Of a stretch of 64,000 nucleotides of DNA, positions 1 through 8,585 are shown piece by piece. Made by a program: the position numbers and the translations under genes. Below the pieces are notes generated by a model. It ran no database searches. It was not told where the DNA came from and saw only the letters and a list, made by a program, of their open reading frames with translations. The stretch spans positions 42,753 to 106,752 of the forward strand of contig NZ_LACC01000020.1 of assembly GCF_000967965.1 (NCBI RefSeq), in the 5' to 3' direction. Positions within the stretch are counted from its first letter, which is position 1. Each line of letters begins with the position of its first letter. Source of the stretch: Pseudomonas fluorescens (GTDB lineage Bacteria; Pseudomonadota; Gammaproteobacteria; Pseudomonadales; Pseudomonadaceae).

Positions 1-781
1 AGAACAGCGCGGAGAAGGCGATGGTGAAGAAGATCTGCAGCAACTGGATCTGACTGACCCGGGCAATCCCGCCCATGGCCAGCCCGGCGTACCAGGCGAA
101 GAAGCCGATGAACTGCGAAAACAGCGAGACATAACCGAAGGCCCACCAGGTCTTGGCGGAAATCTCGCCCTGATGCTGCAGTGCCAGATACACCACCGGC
201 CCGATCAGCAGCGGCGTCGACAGCACCAGCGCCCAGCAGATCACCTGCCAGCCGCCCATTTCCCTGGCCAGTCGGCCTCCTTCGGCGTAACCCAATCCGC
301 CCACTGCAATGGCGCCAAGCATCAGCAAGTCGCCGGCCTGAATGCTGCCGGCACCGCTGATCAGCGCATAACCGAGCACCAACGCGCTGCCCAATGCGGC
401 GCAGGCCCAGAAGGCTTTCGAAGGTCGCTCATGGGACAACCATGCGGCGTACAGCGCTACGCACAGCGGCTGCAAGCCATTGACCAGCGCACCGTGGGAC
501 GCCGGCAAGGTTTGCATGGCCCAGGCCGACAACACCGGGAAACCGAGGATCACCCCGGCCATCACCAGCGTCAGGCCTTTGACCTGTTTCCAGGTCGGCC
601 ATTTTTCCCGGTGCCACAGCAACAGCAACGCCGCTGGAACCGCCGCAAACAGTGCCCGGCCCAAGCCGTTGAGCAGCGGGTGCAGTTCCTGCACGACGAT
701 CCGCGTGAAGGGCAGGGTTAGGCTGAAGATCACAACGCCGAGCAGGCCCAGGGCCATGCCGGTGTTTTCGCGCGAGGACAT
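1..781 (-). CDS. EamA/DMT-family transporter, 3' end beyond window
   Basis: Leftward frame open from an ATG at 781-779 (MSSRENTGMALGLLG...) to the window edge, so the C-terminus is missing. The about 260 visible residues are a run of hydrophobic helices with short basic loops, including a PFTRIVVQELHPLLNGLGRA segment and a later LQPLCVALYAAWLSHERPS segment, which is the layout of EamA (10-TM drug/metabolite) inner-membrane exporters. Substrate unknown. Rightward frames drawn over this stretch are GC-rich shadows. Confidence 0.85.
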   Translation of the reverse strand, partial: MSSRENTGMALGLLGVVIFSLTLPFTRIVVQELHPLLNGLGRALFAAVPAALLLLWHREKWPTWKQVKGLTLVMAGVILGFPVLSAWAMQTLPASHGALVNGLQPLCVALYAAWLSHERPSKAFWACAALGSALVLGYALISGAGSIQAGDLLMLGAIAVGGLGYAEGGRLAREMGGWQVICWALVLSTPLLIGPVVYLALQHQGEISAKTWWAFGYVSLFSQFIGFFAWYAGLAMGGIARVSQIQLLQIFFTIAFSALF

Positions 782-974
782 GATGGCAACCAGAATCGTG
801 GGTGATGGGAGATGTCTTTATCTAGCCATAAACCCGGGGCTTTGGCGCTTACAGCTGGCTACAGAAGTATCCGTACAGTTTTCGCCACACGGTAGTAGCT
901 GGTTATTACCCACACCTGCGGAATGGGACTACCTTGAATACTCCTGCAAGCCCACTTCCAGAGGAGTCTTCCCC

Positions 975-1556
975 ATGGCTGCGAAAAAAATTCTGATGTT
1001 GGTCGGTGATTACGTCGAAGACTATGAAGTGATGGTGCCGTTCCAGGCGCTGTTGATGGTCGGCCACACGGTGCACGCCGTTTGCCCGGACAAGGCTGCC
1101 GGCCAGACCGTGCGCACGGCGATCCATGACTTTGAAGGCGACCAGACCTACAGTGAAAAACCCGGTCACCTGTTTGCCCTGAACTTCGATTTCGCCAAGG
1201 TCAACGCCGCCGATTATGACGCGGTGTTGATTCCGGGCGGACGTGCGCCGGAGTACCTGCGCCTGAACGAAAAAGTCCTGGAGTTGGTGCGCGCATTCGA
1301 CAAGGCCGGCAAGCCGATCGCTGCCGTGTGCCATGGTGCGCAGTTGCTGGCGGCAGCGGGTGTTCTTGAAGGTCGCGAATGCAGCGCTTATCCGGCTTGC
1401 GCTCCGGAAGTGCGGCTGGCGGGCGGTACGTATATCGATATTCCGGTGACGGACGGTCATGTCCAGGGCAATCTGGCCACGGCTCCGGCCTGGCCTGCGC
1501 ACCCGAACTGGCTGGCCGGTTTCCTGCGGTTGCTGGGTACCAAAATCACGCTGTGA
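975..1556 (+). CDS. DJ-1/PfpI family protein
   Basis: 193 residues. The start at 975 follows a GAGGAG ribosome site at 961-966; the same frame stays open upstream but that part does not look like protein of this family. Residues 4-12 (KILMLVGDY) are the first strand of the PfpI flavodoxin-like fold, VLIPGGRAPEYLR the acidic elbow, and AVCHGAQLLAAAG carries the nucleophile-elbow Cys with the following His. This family contains cysteine peptidase, glyoxalase III and chaperone-like members, so the reaction cannot be named. It lies 14 bp ahead of the next gene and may share its transcript. Confidence 0.85.
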   Translation: MAAKKILMLVGDYVEDYEVMVPFQALLMVGHTVHAVCPDKAAGQTVRTAIHDFEGDQTYSEKPGHLFALNFDFAKVNAADYDAVLIPGGRAPEYLRLNEKVLELVRAFDKAGKPIAAVCHGAQLLAAAGVLEGRECSAYPACAPEVRLAGGTYIDIPVTDGHVQGNLATAPAWPAHPNWLAGFLRLLGTKITL

Positions 1557-1570
1557 CGAGGGACAAGTCC

Positions 1571-1876
1571 ATGTGCGAGCTGTACGTCAAAGCCGACCCG
1601 ATACTCTACGAATCGCGCTCTCGCTCGCTGCGCATCTGCGGGGTGGTCACCACCCTGCGGCTGGAGAATCAGTTCTGGGACATCCTCAGCGAAATCGCCG
1701 AGGTCGATGGCATGACCACCAATCAGTTGATCGCCAAGCTGTATGAAGAGGTGATGGACTATCGCGGCGAGGTGGTCAATTTCGCTTCGTTCCTGCGGGT
1801 GAGTTGTACGCGCTATCTGAGCCAGCGACGGACGTCGGCGCCGGAGTTGTCGGTGGTGCGGGCGGTGGTGAAATAG
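1571..1876 (+). CDS. Ribbon-helix-helix (RHH_4-like) domain protein
   Basis: 101 residues, MCELYVKADPILYESRSRS at the N-terminus. The central SLRICGVVTTLRLENQFWDILSEIA segment followed by TTNQLIAKLYEEV is a beta strand, helix, helix pattern typical of the RHH_4 DNA-binding family often annotated as aryl-sulfate sulfotransferase-associated or hypothetical. It begins 14 bp after the PfpI gene. Likely a small DNA-binding protein; target unknown. Confidence 0.7.
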   Translation: MCELYVKADPILYESRSRSLRICGVVTTLRLENQFWDILSEIAEVDGMTTNQLIAKLYEEVMDYRGEVVNFASFLRVSCTRYLSQRRTSAPELSVVRAVVK

Positions 1877-1895
1877 CTGCGACCGCATTGCCTCT

Positions 1896-1960
1896 TTCAC
1901 GAGCAAGCCCGCTCCCACAGGGATCACATTGAACCTGTGGGAGCGGGCTTGCCCGCGAAG
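1896..1960. repeat. REP inverted pair (GTGGGAGCG type)
   Basis: Left arm CACGAGCAAGCCCGCTCCCA and right arm TGGGAGCGGGCTTGCCCGCG face each other across about 14 bp, directly after the RHH gene. This is the common P. fluorescens REP palindrome and could act as a 3' RNA-stabilising hairpin. Confidence 0.85.
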
Positions 1961-2040
1961 GGGCCGGTACAGGCGACAGAAACACCAGGCTGGTCTTTAC
2001 TGTGAAGCGCGCAACCTCTCAATCGCCAAGGAGAAACAGC

Positions 2041-2385
2041 ATGTCCGGATGGTATGAAGTGAGCAAAAGCAGCAATGGCCAGTTCAGGTTTGTCCTCAAG
2101 GCAGCCAACGCCGAGACCATTCTGACCAGCGAGCTGTACACCACCCACGCCGCCGCCGACAAAGGCATCGCCTCGGTCCAGGCCAACAGCCAGCTGGATG
2201 AGCGTTACGAAACGAAAACCACCAAGGATGGCCATCCGTATTTCAACCTCAAGGCGGGCAACCACGAGATCATCGGCAGCAGCGAGGCTTATTCCTCGCC
2301 GGCGGCCATGGAAAAAGGCATTGCCAGTGTGAAGGCCAATGGCTCGTCCAAGGTGGTCAAGGACAAGACGTTGCCGGTGCTTTGA
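2041..2385 (+). CDS. YegP family protein, two DUF1508 repeats
   Basis: 114 residues. Two copies of the DUF1508 unit are visible: GWYEVSKSSNGQFRFVLKAAN...ILTSELYTT at 3-35 and RYETKTTKDGHPYFNLKAGN...IIGSSEAYSS at about 55-87, each followed by AAxxKGIASVxAN. The start is set by AAGGAG at 2028-2033. The family is found next to stress genes and is cytosolic; the molecular function is not established. Flanked by REP elements on both sides, so probably transcribed alone. Confidence 0.85.
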   Translation: MSGWYEVSKSSNGQFRFVLKAANAETILTSELYTTHAAADKGIASVQANSQLDERYETKTTKDGHPYFNLKAGNHEIIGSSEAYSSPAAMEKGIASVKANGSSKVVKDKTLPVL

Positions 2386-2413
2386 GTACAGCTTTCAAAT
2401 CCAGCACAAATCC

Positions 2414-2519
2414 CTGTGGGAGCGAGCTTGCTCCGGGCTGCGTTCCGACGATGAGGCCATAACATTAACATCCATGTTGTCTGATAGACCGCCATCGCGA
2501 GCAAGCTCGCTCCCACAGT
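2414..2519. repeat. REP inverted pair
   Basis: CTGTGGGAGCGAGCTTGCTC at the left and its complement GAGCAAGCTCGCTCCCACAG at the right, with about 65 bp between. Sits between the convergent yegP-like and dapA-like genes. Confidence 0.85.
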
Positions 2520-2540
2520 GGTTTTATGTACGGCTGGAGG

Positions 2541-3428
2541 TCAGCGCAGGGCCTTCAACAGATCTTGCAACTGAGCACAACCGGCCTCACCCAACGGGAA
2601 CACCGGCAGCCGCGGATCCCCCACATCCAGCCCCGTCGCCCGCAAGCCCGCCTTGATCGTCGCCGGCAAGCCACCCTTGAGGATGAAATCCAGCAGCGGC
2701 AACTGGCGATAGAACAACTCGCGTGCCTTGCGCAAATCGTTGGCCAGCACTGCTTCGTACAAATCCAGGTTGAGCTGCGGGATCAGGTTCGGCGCGGCGG
2801 TGCACCAGCCTTTTGCACCGGCGGCAAAGGCTTCCAGGGCCAGTGGGTTGCAGCCATTGTAGAACGGCACCTGGCCTTCGCCGAGGCGTTGCAGTTGGTG
2901 CATGCGCTGGATGTCGCCGGTGCTCTCCTTGACCATGGTCACGTTTTCCACGGCCTTTACGATGCGCAGGATCAGGTCCACCGACATGTCGGTGCCGCTG
3001 GTGGCCGGGTTGTTGTAGAGCATGATCGGCACGCCGATGCTGTCGCCGATGGCGCGGTAATGGGCAAGGATTTCCGCTTCGCTGAGTTTCCAGTAGGACG
3101 CTGGCAGCACCATCACCACGTCGGCGCCGTGGGCTTCGGCGAAACGCGCGCGACGCACCGCTTTAGCGGTGGTCAGGTCGGACACGCTGACGACGGTCGG
3201 CACGCGTTTGGCCACGTGCCTGATGCTGAATTCGCTGACCTGATCCCACTCCGCGTCGCTCAGGTAGGCACCTTCACCGGTGCTGCCCAGCGGTGCGATG
3301 GCGTGCACGCCGCCCTCGATCAGACGATCGATGGAGCGCCCGAGGGCGTCCAGGTCGATGCCTTCGCCATTGGCGGTAAAAGGCGTGATGGTGTAGCCGA
3401 TGATGCCGTGAATGTTTGCGCTGGACAT
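2541..3428 (-). CDS. DapA/NanA family Schiff-base aldolase (paralogue of dapA)
   Basis: 295 residues from MSSANIHGIIGYTITPF. The ATG at 3428 is chosen because GGAGGG lies just upstream; the frame extends further without a site. The family features are present: GSTGEGAYLS substrate loop, LYNNPA with the catalytic Tyr, and VKEST with the Schiff-base Lys. It is not the housekeeping dapA, which lies at 49432-50310. It is the downstream gene of a pair with the class II aldolase (27-bp gap), so it probably cleaves or dehydrates a 2-keto acid in a catabolic pathway. The exact substrate cannot be read from sequence. Confidence 0.85.
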   Translation of the reverse strand: MSSANIHGIIGYTITPFTANGEGIDLDALGRSIDRLIEGGVHAIAPLGSTGEGAYLSDAEWDQVSEFSIRHVAKRVPTVVSVSDLTTAKAVRRARFAEAHGADVVMVLPASYWKLSEAEILAHYRAIGDSIGVPIMLYNNPATSGTDMSVDLILRIVKAVENVTMVKESTGDIQRMHQLQRLGEGQVPFYNGCNPLALEAFAAGAKGWCTAAPNLIPQLNLDLYEAVLANDLRKARELFYRQLPLLDFILKGGLPATIKAGLRATGLDVGDPRLPVFPLGEAGCAQLQDLLKALR

Positions 3429-3454
3429 GGTGTCCCTCCGTTCAATCAATGGGT

Positions 3455-4237
3455 TCAGTTCAGGCAATCGGCGTGTTGCCGCAGGACCTGTCGGGTGTAG
3501 TAGTTGAAAGCGGCGGCGTGGCGTTTCGGCCGGGCAATCCAGTCATGGGCTTCGCGCCCCAGCTCGGGGATGATCGGCTTGATGGTCCCGGCGCTCATTG
3601 CCAGCAGTTGCAGCTTCGCGGCGCGTTCGATCAGTTGCGCGATGACACAGGCTTCCTCGATGCTGCTGCCGGTGGACAATTGGCCATGATGCGAAAGCAG
3701 GATCGCCCGTTTGTCGCCCAGTGCCCCGGCAATCAACTCGCCTTCTTCGTTACCCACCGGCACACCCGGCCAGCCTTCGAGAAACGCACAGTCGTCATAG
3801 AGCGGGCAGAGGTCCATGTGGGAAATCTGCAGCGGCACCTCCAGCATCGACAAGGCAGCAACGTGGGTCGGATGGGTGTGAATGATGCAGTTCACATCCG
3901 CTCGGGCGCGGTACACCCAACTGTGAAAACGATTGGCCGGGTTGGGCATGCCGTGGCCTTCGAGCACCTCCAGGTCTTCGTTGACCAGCAGCAGGTTGCC
4001 CGCGGTGATTTCGTCGAAACCCAGGCCCAGTTGCTGAGTGTAGTAAGTGCCGGGTTGCGGACCACGGGCGGTGATTTGCCCGGCAAGGCCGGAATCGTGG
4101 CCGTGCTCGAACAGGACGCGGCAGGTCAGGGCCAGCTTTTGTCGGGCGGTCCACGTATTATCCGCCAGGGTATTTTGCATTTGGCTCAGCGCGTGCTTGA
4201 CCAGTTGCTCTTTGGGCAGTGCTAATGTCTTGGCCAT
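3455..4237 (-). CDS. Class II aldolase/adducin family protein
   Basis: 260 residues from MAKTLALPKEQLVKHALSQM. The zinc-binding HTHPTHVAALS segment (about residue 113) and a later LLSHHGQLSTG segment are typical of fuculose-phosphate aldolase-like metal aldolases and decarboxylases. First gene of the leftward pair with the DapA-like gene and divergent from the XRE-cupin regulator at 4397, which is the likely controller. An AGGACAC site precedes the ATG. Confidence 0.85.
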   Translation of the reverse strand: MAKTLALPKEQLVKHALSQMQNTLADNTWTARQKLALTCRVLFEHGHDSGLAGQITARGPQPGTYYTQQLGLGFDEITAGNLLLVNEDLEVLEGHGMPNPANRFHSWVYRARADVNCIIHTHPTHVAALSMLEVPLQISHMDLCPLYDDCAFLEGWPGVPVGNEEGELIAGALGDKRAILLSHHGQLSTGSSIEEACVIAQLIERAAKLQLLAMSAGTIKPIIPELGREAHDWIARPKRHAAAFNYYTRQVLRQHADCLN

Positions 4238-4315
4238 ATCGGTGTCCTTTGGGTGATTCAATGGACGTCGGGTTTGCCGCTCACCGGTTCCTCGCAAAGT
4301 CGTCGGTGAGCGTAA

Positions 4316-4351
4316 ATGACACTAAAGAGGCTATATGACACCTTGTGTCAT
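4316..4351. promoter_or_regulatory. Candidate operator for the XRE-cupin regulator
   Basis: In the 159-bp divergent gap, 4335-4351 is a perfect inverted repeat ATGACAC-CTT-GTGTCAT. A second half site ATGACAC lies at 4316-4322, 19 bp (about two helical turns) away. XRE-cupin regulators bind such 15-17 bp palindromes between divergent genes. The assignment is an inference from position and symmetry. Confidence 0.55.
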
Positions 4352-4396
4352 TGGCAAGGACAAATCGTTGCCTCCTTGATGGATTAATCGCTCTGC

Positions 4397-4939
4397 ATGT
4401 CTATCCGTTTGAAATTACTAAGAAAAAAACTTGGCGTGACCTTGGAAGCCTTGGCCGAAAAATCCGGCATGACCAAGAGTTACCTGTCGAAAGTCGAACG
4501 CGGGTTGAACACGCCATCGATTGCGGCGGCGTTGAAACTGGCCAAGGCGCTGAATGTGAAGGTCGAAGAGTTGTTCTCTGAAGACAACGTCAGCCTCGAC
4601 AGCTACAGCCTGGTGCGCAGCCACGAGCGGCAACCTTTGGGGGCCAGTGATAACAATCCCGGTTACGCAGTGCTGGCCCATCAGGTCAGTTCACGCAGCC
4701 TGCTGCCGTTCATCATTTACCCGCCGGCAGAATTCACCGACAAGACCTTCAAGGAGCATCTGGGCGAGGAGTTTTTATTCGTCCACGAAGGGCGGGTGGA
4801 AGTGGACTTCATGAACGAACGCGTGCTGCTCGATCGTGGCGATGCGTTGCATTTCAATGCGCAAAAGCCGCACCGGATTCGTTCGGTGGGCGAGGTGCAG
4901 GCGCAGTTGCTGGTGGTGGTGCATAGCACCGAAGAATGA
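4397..4939 (+). CDS. XRE-family regulator with C-terminal cupin
   Basis: 180 residues. Residues 5-60 form a helix-turn-helix (LRKKLGVTLEALAEKSGMTKS then SYLSKVERGLNTPSIAAALK). Residues about 105-178 are a cupin_2 barrel (GEEFLFVHEGRVEVDF, RGDALHFNAQKPHRI). Regulators of this design sense a small carboxylate or amine in the cupin and control the neighbouring catabolic genes. Divergent from the aldolase pair with a palindrome between them. Confidence 0.88.
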   Translation: MSIRLKLLRKKLGVTLEALAEKSGMTKSYLSKVERGLNTPSIAAALKLAKALNVKVEELFSEDNVSLDSYSLVRSHERQPLGASDNNPGYAVLAHQVSSRSLLPFIIYPPAEFTDKTFKEHLGEEFLFVHEGRVEVDFMNERVLLDRGDALHFNAQKPHRIRSVGEVQAQLLVVVHSTEE

Positions 4940-4954
4940 GCTTGCCTGGTCTTT

Positions 4955-5089
4955 GTGGCGAGGGAGCTTGTCGGATCGCCGCACCGTCCCGTTCGGCTGC
5001 GCAGCAGACGTAAAACCTGCCAAGCATTTTTCATGGAAAAAATGCAGGGGGCCGCTTCGCAGCCCAGCGGGAGCAAGCTCCCTCGCCAC
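4955..5089. repeat. 130-bp MITE-like REP element, copy 1 (left stem altered)
   Basis: Terminal inverted repeats GTGGCGAGGGAGCTTG... and ...CAAGCTCCCTCGCCAC, with the inner motif CGGCTGCGCAGCAG...CGTAAA shared with copies at 28564 and 36375. The left stem is interrupted by 16 bases at 4971-4986 (TCGGATCGCCGCACCG). Confidence 0.8.
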
Positions 5090-5106
5090 TGGGCTCTTCG
5101 TTTGCC

Positions 5107-6126
5107 TCAAACCTCGACCGGAACCGTGAGCTTCGTGCCACCCAGCGCATGGCTCTTCGAATCAAAAAACCGCAACTCCACACCCGTCCCCTCAAACACA
5201 TTCGCGTAATGCCGTTTCTGGTGCTGGATGAATGCCTTGCTGCGCGGGTAAATCGAGATCGCCAGTACCTGCGGTTTCGCCAGGCGCAGGGCATGGATGA
5301 TGTGGCTGTCCTGTTCCCCCAGCGCCTGGCCGAAGATGCACAGCGCCTGGCCGTGACCAAGTAATTGCTCGTAGCAGAACGACAGATAGTCCGAACTGCG
5401 GATGGTCTTGAGCTTGTCCGCGCTCGGCCCTTCGTTGACGAACAGCGGCACGTCGTCGAGGGTCTTGATCGTGTTGTTGATGGCGAAATTGCCCAGCAAG
5501 GTGCCCTCGGTCGACATCAGCTTGCGCGCCGTACCGTCCTGGTTGCGCACCAGATGCAGACCGCCGTGCAGGTACAGCAAACGGGTTTTATCGGTGGCCG
5601 TGTCGCTCAGGTCGAAACCGGGCTCGGCGCCCTGGAACAGATCGGTGATTGCCTCAGGCTGGTGTTGCACCGCCCAGTAGTTGAGCAAGTCGTAGTTGGT
5701 GGTGAACACCGTGCGGTAACTGGCCAGTTCCTGATTGATGGCTGCCAGCGTCGAAGGCACCACTAGCCGCCACGGGATATGCACCGCATGCACGGTGTTG
5801 ATCAGCGCTTCCTTGATCGCGTAGTAGCGATTGCGCGGGGCGGCGGAGCTGACAGCCAGGGCCTTGTTGACCCGGCTGGTGGTTTTCAAGGCGCTCAGTA
5901 CCTGCTCGAAACTACGGGTCTGCATCGCATCGAACACGCTCAGCTCGGATTGGCTCAGGGGTTTTTCTTCAACGGTGCGGGCGTTTTCGAACAGTGACTC
6001 GTAGCCGAAATCGTCCCATACCGCGCGACTGGCCCCGTTGCCTACCAGCAAACCACTGAACGAAGTGGTGCTGCGCAAGGCGTTCCAGTCTTCAAGTTGA
6101 GCATCGACATCCTGGAAATCGGTCAT
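5107..6126 (-). CDS. DUF4917 family protein (SIR2-like N-terminus)
   Basis: 339 residues. The N-terminal FSGLLVGNGASRAVWDDFGY resembles the Rossmann-like GNGAS loop of SIR2-type NADase folds. Later segments VFTTNYDLLNYWAV and LLYLHGGLHLV match the FTTNYD/LHG pattern of SIR2_2-like proteins; CIFGQALGEQDSHII is another conserved block. DUF4917 is uncharacterised; SIR2-like members elsewhere are NAD-depleting defence effectors. It stands alone between a REP element and a LysR gene, so a defence role is only a possibility. Confidence 0.75.
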   Translation of the reverse strand: MTDFQDVDAQLEDWNALRSTTSFSGLLVGNGASRAVWDDFGYESLFENARTVEEKPLSQSELSVFDAMQTRSFEQVLSALKTTSRVNKALAVSSAAPRNRYYAIKEALINTVHAVHIPWRLVVPSTLAAINQELASYRTVFTTNYDLLNYWAVQHQPEAITDLFQGAEPGFDLSDTATDKTRLLYLHGGLHLVRNQDGTARKLMSTEGTLLGNFAINNTIKTLDDVPLFVNEGPSADKLKTIRSSDYLSFCYEQLLGHGQALCIFGQALGEQDSHIIHALRLAKPQVLAISIYPRSKAFIQHQKRHYANVFEGTGVELRFFDSKSHALGGTKLTVPVEV

Positions 6127-6257
6127 TGCGGTCTTCGTCTCACGGCAAAAGGTCTGTGGGCGGCGACTTTATCACGACCGGTGCCCGGACCACGGCACGA
6201 CGCGGGCGAAGAACGCTATGCTGCGACTTCGCCTGAGCCGACTTCGCCGAGTACCCG

Positions 6258-7166
6258 ATGCTGCAAAAAAGCCTGATCCGCCGTCTCGACCTGATCACCC
6301 TGCAACTGTTCGTCGCCGTCCATGAAGAGGGCACGCTGACCCGAGCCGCCTCGCGCGAAGCGATTGCAGTTTCGGCGGCGAGCAAGCGCTTGATGGAGCT
6401 GGAGGAGGCGCTGGGCATCAGCCTGTTCGTGCGCCAGGCCAAGGGCATGTCCCTGACGCCGGCCGGTGAGACCCTGCTGCACCATGCGCGGCAGATGTTG
6501 TTCAACGTCGAGAAAATGGGGCTTGAACTGGGGGAGCACAGCCACGGTGTGCGCGGTTATGTGCGGATGCTCGCCAATCTGTCGGCGATCATTCAGTTTT
6601 TGCCCGAGGACCTGCGGGATTTTTCCGAGCGTCACCCACAGGTCAAGACCGACCTCGAAGAACGCCCCAGCGCCGGGGTGATTCAGGGCGTGCTCGACGG
6701 GGTGGCCGACCTCGGGATCTGTTCCATTGACAGTGACATCAAGGGCCTGCACAGCGTGCTGTATCGCCAGGACAAACTGGTGGTGCTGATGCCGCCGCAT
6801 CATCCATTGGCGAGCCGGTCGAGCGTGGCGTTCGCCGATACGCTCGACAGTGATTACGTTGGATTGCATGCCGCCAGTTCGATCAACATGCGCACCCACG
6901 CGGCGGCGCGCCAGGCCGGCAAGGTGCTGCGGGTTCGTATTCATGTGCCGGGGTTCGATGCGATGTGTCGGATGATCCAGGCCAACATGGGCATCGGCAT
7001 CCTTCCGCAGCGCGCCTTTGAATTGTTTGGCCGGGCGCTGGGGTTGCACGCGGTGCCGTTGACGGACGAATGGTCTGATCGGGCGCTGATTCTGGTGGTG
7101 CGTGATGAGGCGTTGCTGTCGCCGGTAAGCCGGATGTTGTTTGAGCATTTGCGGGGGCCAGCCTGA
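6258..7166 (+). CDS. LysR-family transcriptional regulator
   Basis: 302 residues. The HTH is at 10-70 (RLDLITLQLFVAVHEEGTL, AASREAIAVSAASKRLMELE, LFVRQ) followed by a periplasmic-binding-like effector domain ending VRDEALLSPVSRMLFEHL. It lies 226 bp ahead of the CoA-transferase/HMG-CoA lyase/MFS cluster on the same strand and is the probable activator. No strong ribosome site is seen before the ATG. Confidence 0.88.
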   Translation: MLQKSLIRRLDLITLQLFVAVHEEGTLTRAASREAIAVSAASKRLMELEEALGISLFVRQAKGMSLTPAGETLLHHARQMLFNVEKMGLELGEHSHGVRGYVRMLANLSAIIQFLPEDLRDFSERHPQVKTDLEERPSAGVIQGVLDGVADLGICSIDSDIKGLHSVLYRQDKLVVLMPPHHPLASRSSVAFADTLDSDYVGLHAASSINMRTHAAARQAGKVLRVRIHVPGFDAMCRMIQANMGIGILPQRAFELFGRALGLHAVPLTDEWSDRALILVVRDEALLSPVSRMLFEHLRGPA

Positions 7167-7193
7167 TAGTTCTCGGCTGAATGGGCGGGCCTC

Positions 7194-7260
7194 ATCGCGA
7201 GCAAGCTCGCTCCCACATTGGAATGCGTTCCCCTGTGGGAGCGAGCCTGCTCGCGAAGGC
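7194..7260. repeat. REP inverted pair
   Basis: TCGCGAGCAAGCTCGCTCCC and its near complement GGGAGCGAGCCTGCTCGCGA separated by about 20 bp, between the LysR gene and the CoA-transferase gene. Confidence 0.85.
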
Positions 7261-7391
7261 GGCCCCGAGGCCACGACAATCTTCCAGAGCGTTCGCATTT
7301 CGCGAACGCTCGTTGCCAACTGAAGGTTGGATTCCCGAGCCCCCTGTCCTCTAGCCTTGGCTCATATTCCAAGAACAAGAGGTACCCCGCG

Positions 7392-8585
7392 ATGACTGCC
7401 CCCTTGAGTGCGATCAAAGTGATCGAGATCGGCACGCTGATCGCCGCGCCGTTTGCGGCGCGCATGCTGGCCGAGTTCGGCGCCGAAGTGATCAAGATCG
7501 AAGCCTTGGGCCAAGGCGATCCCCTGCGCAAATGGCGCAAGCTGCACGAAGGCACTTCGTTGTGGTGGTACCTGCAATCGCGCAACAAGAAGTCCCTGGC
7601 GCTGAACCTCAAATCCCCCGAAGGCATCGAACTGGTCAAGCAACTGGCGACCAGCGCCGACGTGCTGATCGAAAACCTGCGCCCCGGCGCCCTGGAGAAA
7701 CTCGGCCTCGGTTGGGACGTGTTGCACGCGCTCAATCCCAACCTGACGCTGGTGCGGATTTCCGGTTACGGCCAGACCGGTCCGTACCGCGATCGTCCGG
7801 GGTTCGGTGCTATTGGCGAGGCCATGGGCGGGATTCGCTACACCACCGGCACCCCCGGTTCGCCGCCGGCGCGGGTCGGCGTCAGCCTTGGCGATTCCCT
7901 GGCATCGCTGCACGCGGTGATCGGTGCGCTGATGTCATTGTTGCGGGTCAAGACCGGGCAGGGTGGCGGGCAGATCGTCGATGTGTCCCTGGCCGAAAGC
8001 GTGTTCAATGTCATGGAAAGCCTGGTGCCGGAATACGACATGCTGGGCCATGTGCGCGAACGCAGCGGCGGTGCCTTGCCGGGGATTGCGCCGTCCAATA
8101 CCTATCTGACGGCCGACGGCGCCTACGTGGTGATCGCCGGCAACAGCGATCCGATCTACAAGCGCCTGATGCAAACCATCGGCCGCGCCGATCTGGCCGA
8201 GGCGGCGGAATTCGCCCACAACGACGGGCGTGCAGCCAAGAGCAATCTGCTCGACGCCGCCATCACCCACTGGACCAGCAGCCTGCCGATCGATGAGGTA
8301 CTGGCCGCCCTGGAAGCCGCCGAAGTCCCGGCCGGGCGCATCTACTCGGTGGCCGACATCGTCGCCGATCCGCACTATCAGGCGCGGGACATGCTGCTCA
8401 ATGCCGAGCTGCCCGGTGGCGCCACGGTGAAGATGCCGGGCATCGTGCCGAAACTCTCCGAGACGCCCGGCGGCGTGAACTGGTCCGGCCCTGGTTTGGG
8501 CCAGCACACCGACGGCATCCTCGCGCAATTGGGCCTGACCCCAATGGACATCGAACGCCTGAAAGTCGAAGGAGTGGTGCAATGA
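7392..8585 (+). CDS. CaiB/BaiF (family III) CoA-transferase
   Basis: 397 residues from MTAPLSAIKVIEIGTLIAAP. The frame is open further upstream through a REP element, so the ATG at 7392, after an AGAGGTACC stretch, is preferred. Family III marks: IEIGTLIAAPFAARMLAEFGAEVIK at the N-terminus, NKKSLALNLKSPEG, and DVSLAESVFNVMESLVPEY. The catalytic Asp of the family probably falls in the VSLGDSLAS segment. It overlaps the lyase gene by 4 bp (ATGA), so the two are translationally coupled. It probably loads CoA onto the acid that the lyase then cleaves. Confidence 0.88.
   Translation: MTAPLSAIKVIEIGTLIAAPFAARMLAEFGAEVIKIEALGQGDPLRKWRKLHEGTSLWWYLQSRNKKSLALNLKSPEGIELVKQLATSADVLIENLRPGALEKLGLGWDVLHALNPNLTLVRISGYGQTGPYRDRPGFGAIGEAMGGIRYTTGTPGSPPARVGVSLGDSLASLHAVIGALMSLLRVKTGQGGGQIVDVSLAESVFNVMESLVPEYDMLGHVRERSGGALPGIAPSNTYLTADGAYVVIAGNSDPIYKRLMQTIGRADLAEAAEFAHNDGRAAKSNLLDAAITHWTSSLPIDEVLAALEAAEVPAGRIYSVADIVADPHYQARDMLLNAELPGGATVKMPGIVPKLSETPGGVNWSGPGLGQHTDGILAQLGLTPMDIERLKVEGVVQ

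Noticed and set aside
480..974. N-terminal extension of the PfpI frame to 358 residues
   Set aside because: The extra part lies antisense to the EamA gene, is not family-like, and a GAGGAG site marks the Met at 975.
2526..3500. 324-residue rightward frame over the DapA-like gene
   Set aside because: Shadow of a real gene on the other strand: His/Gln-rich composition and no ribosome site.
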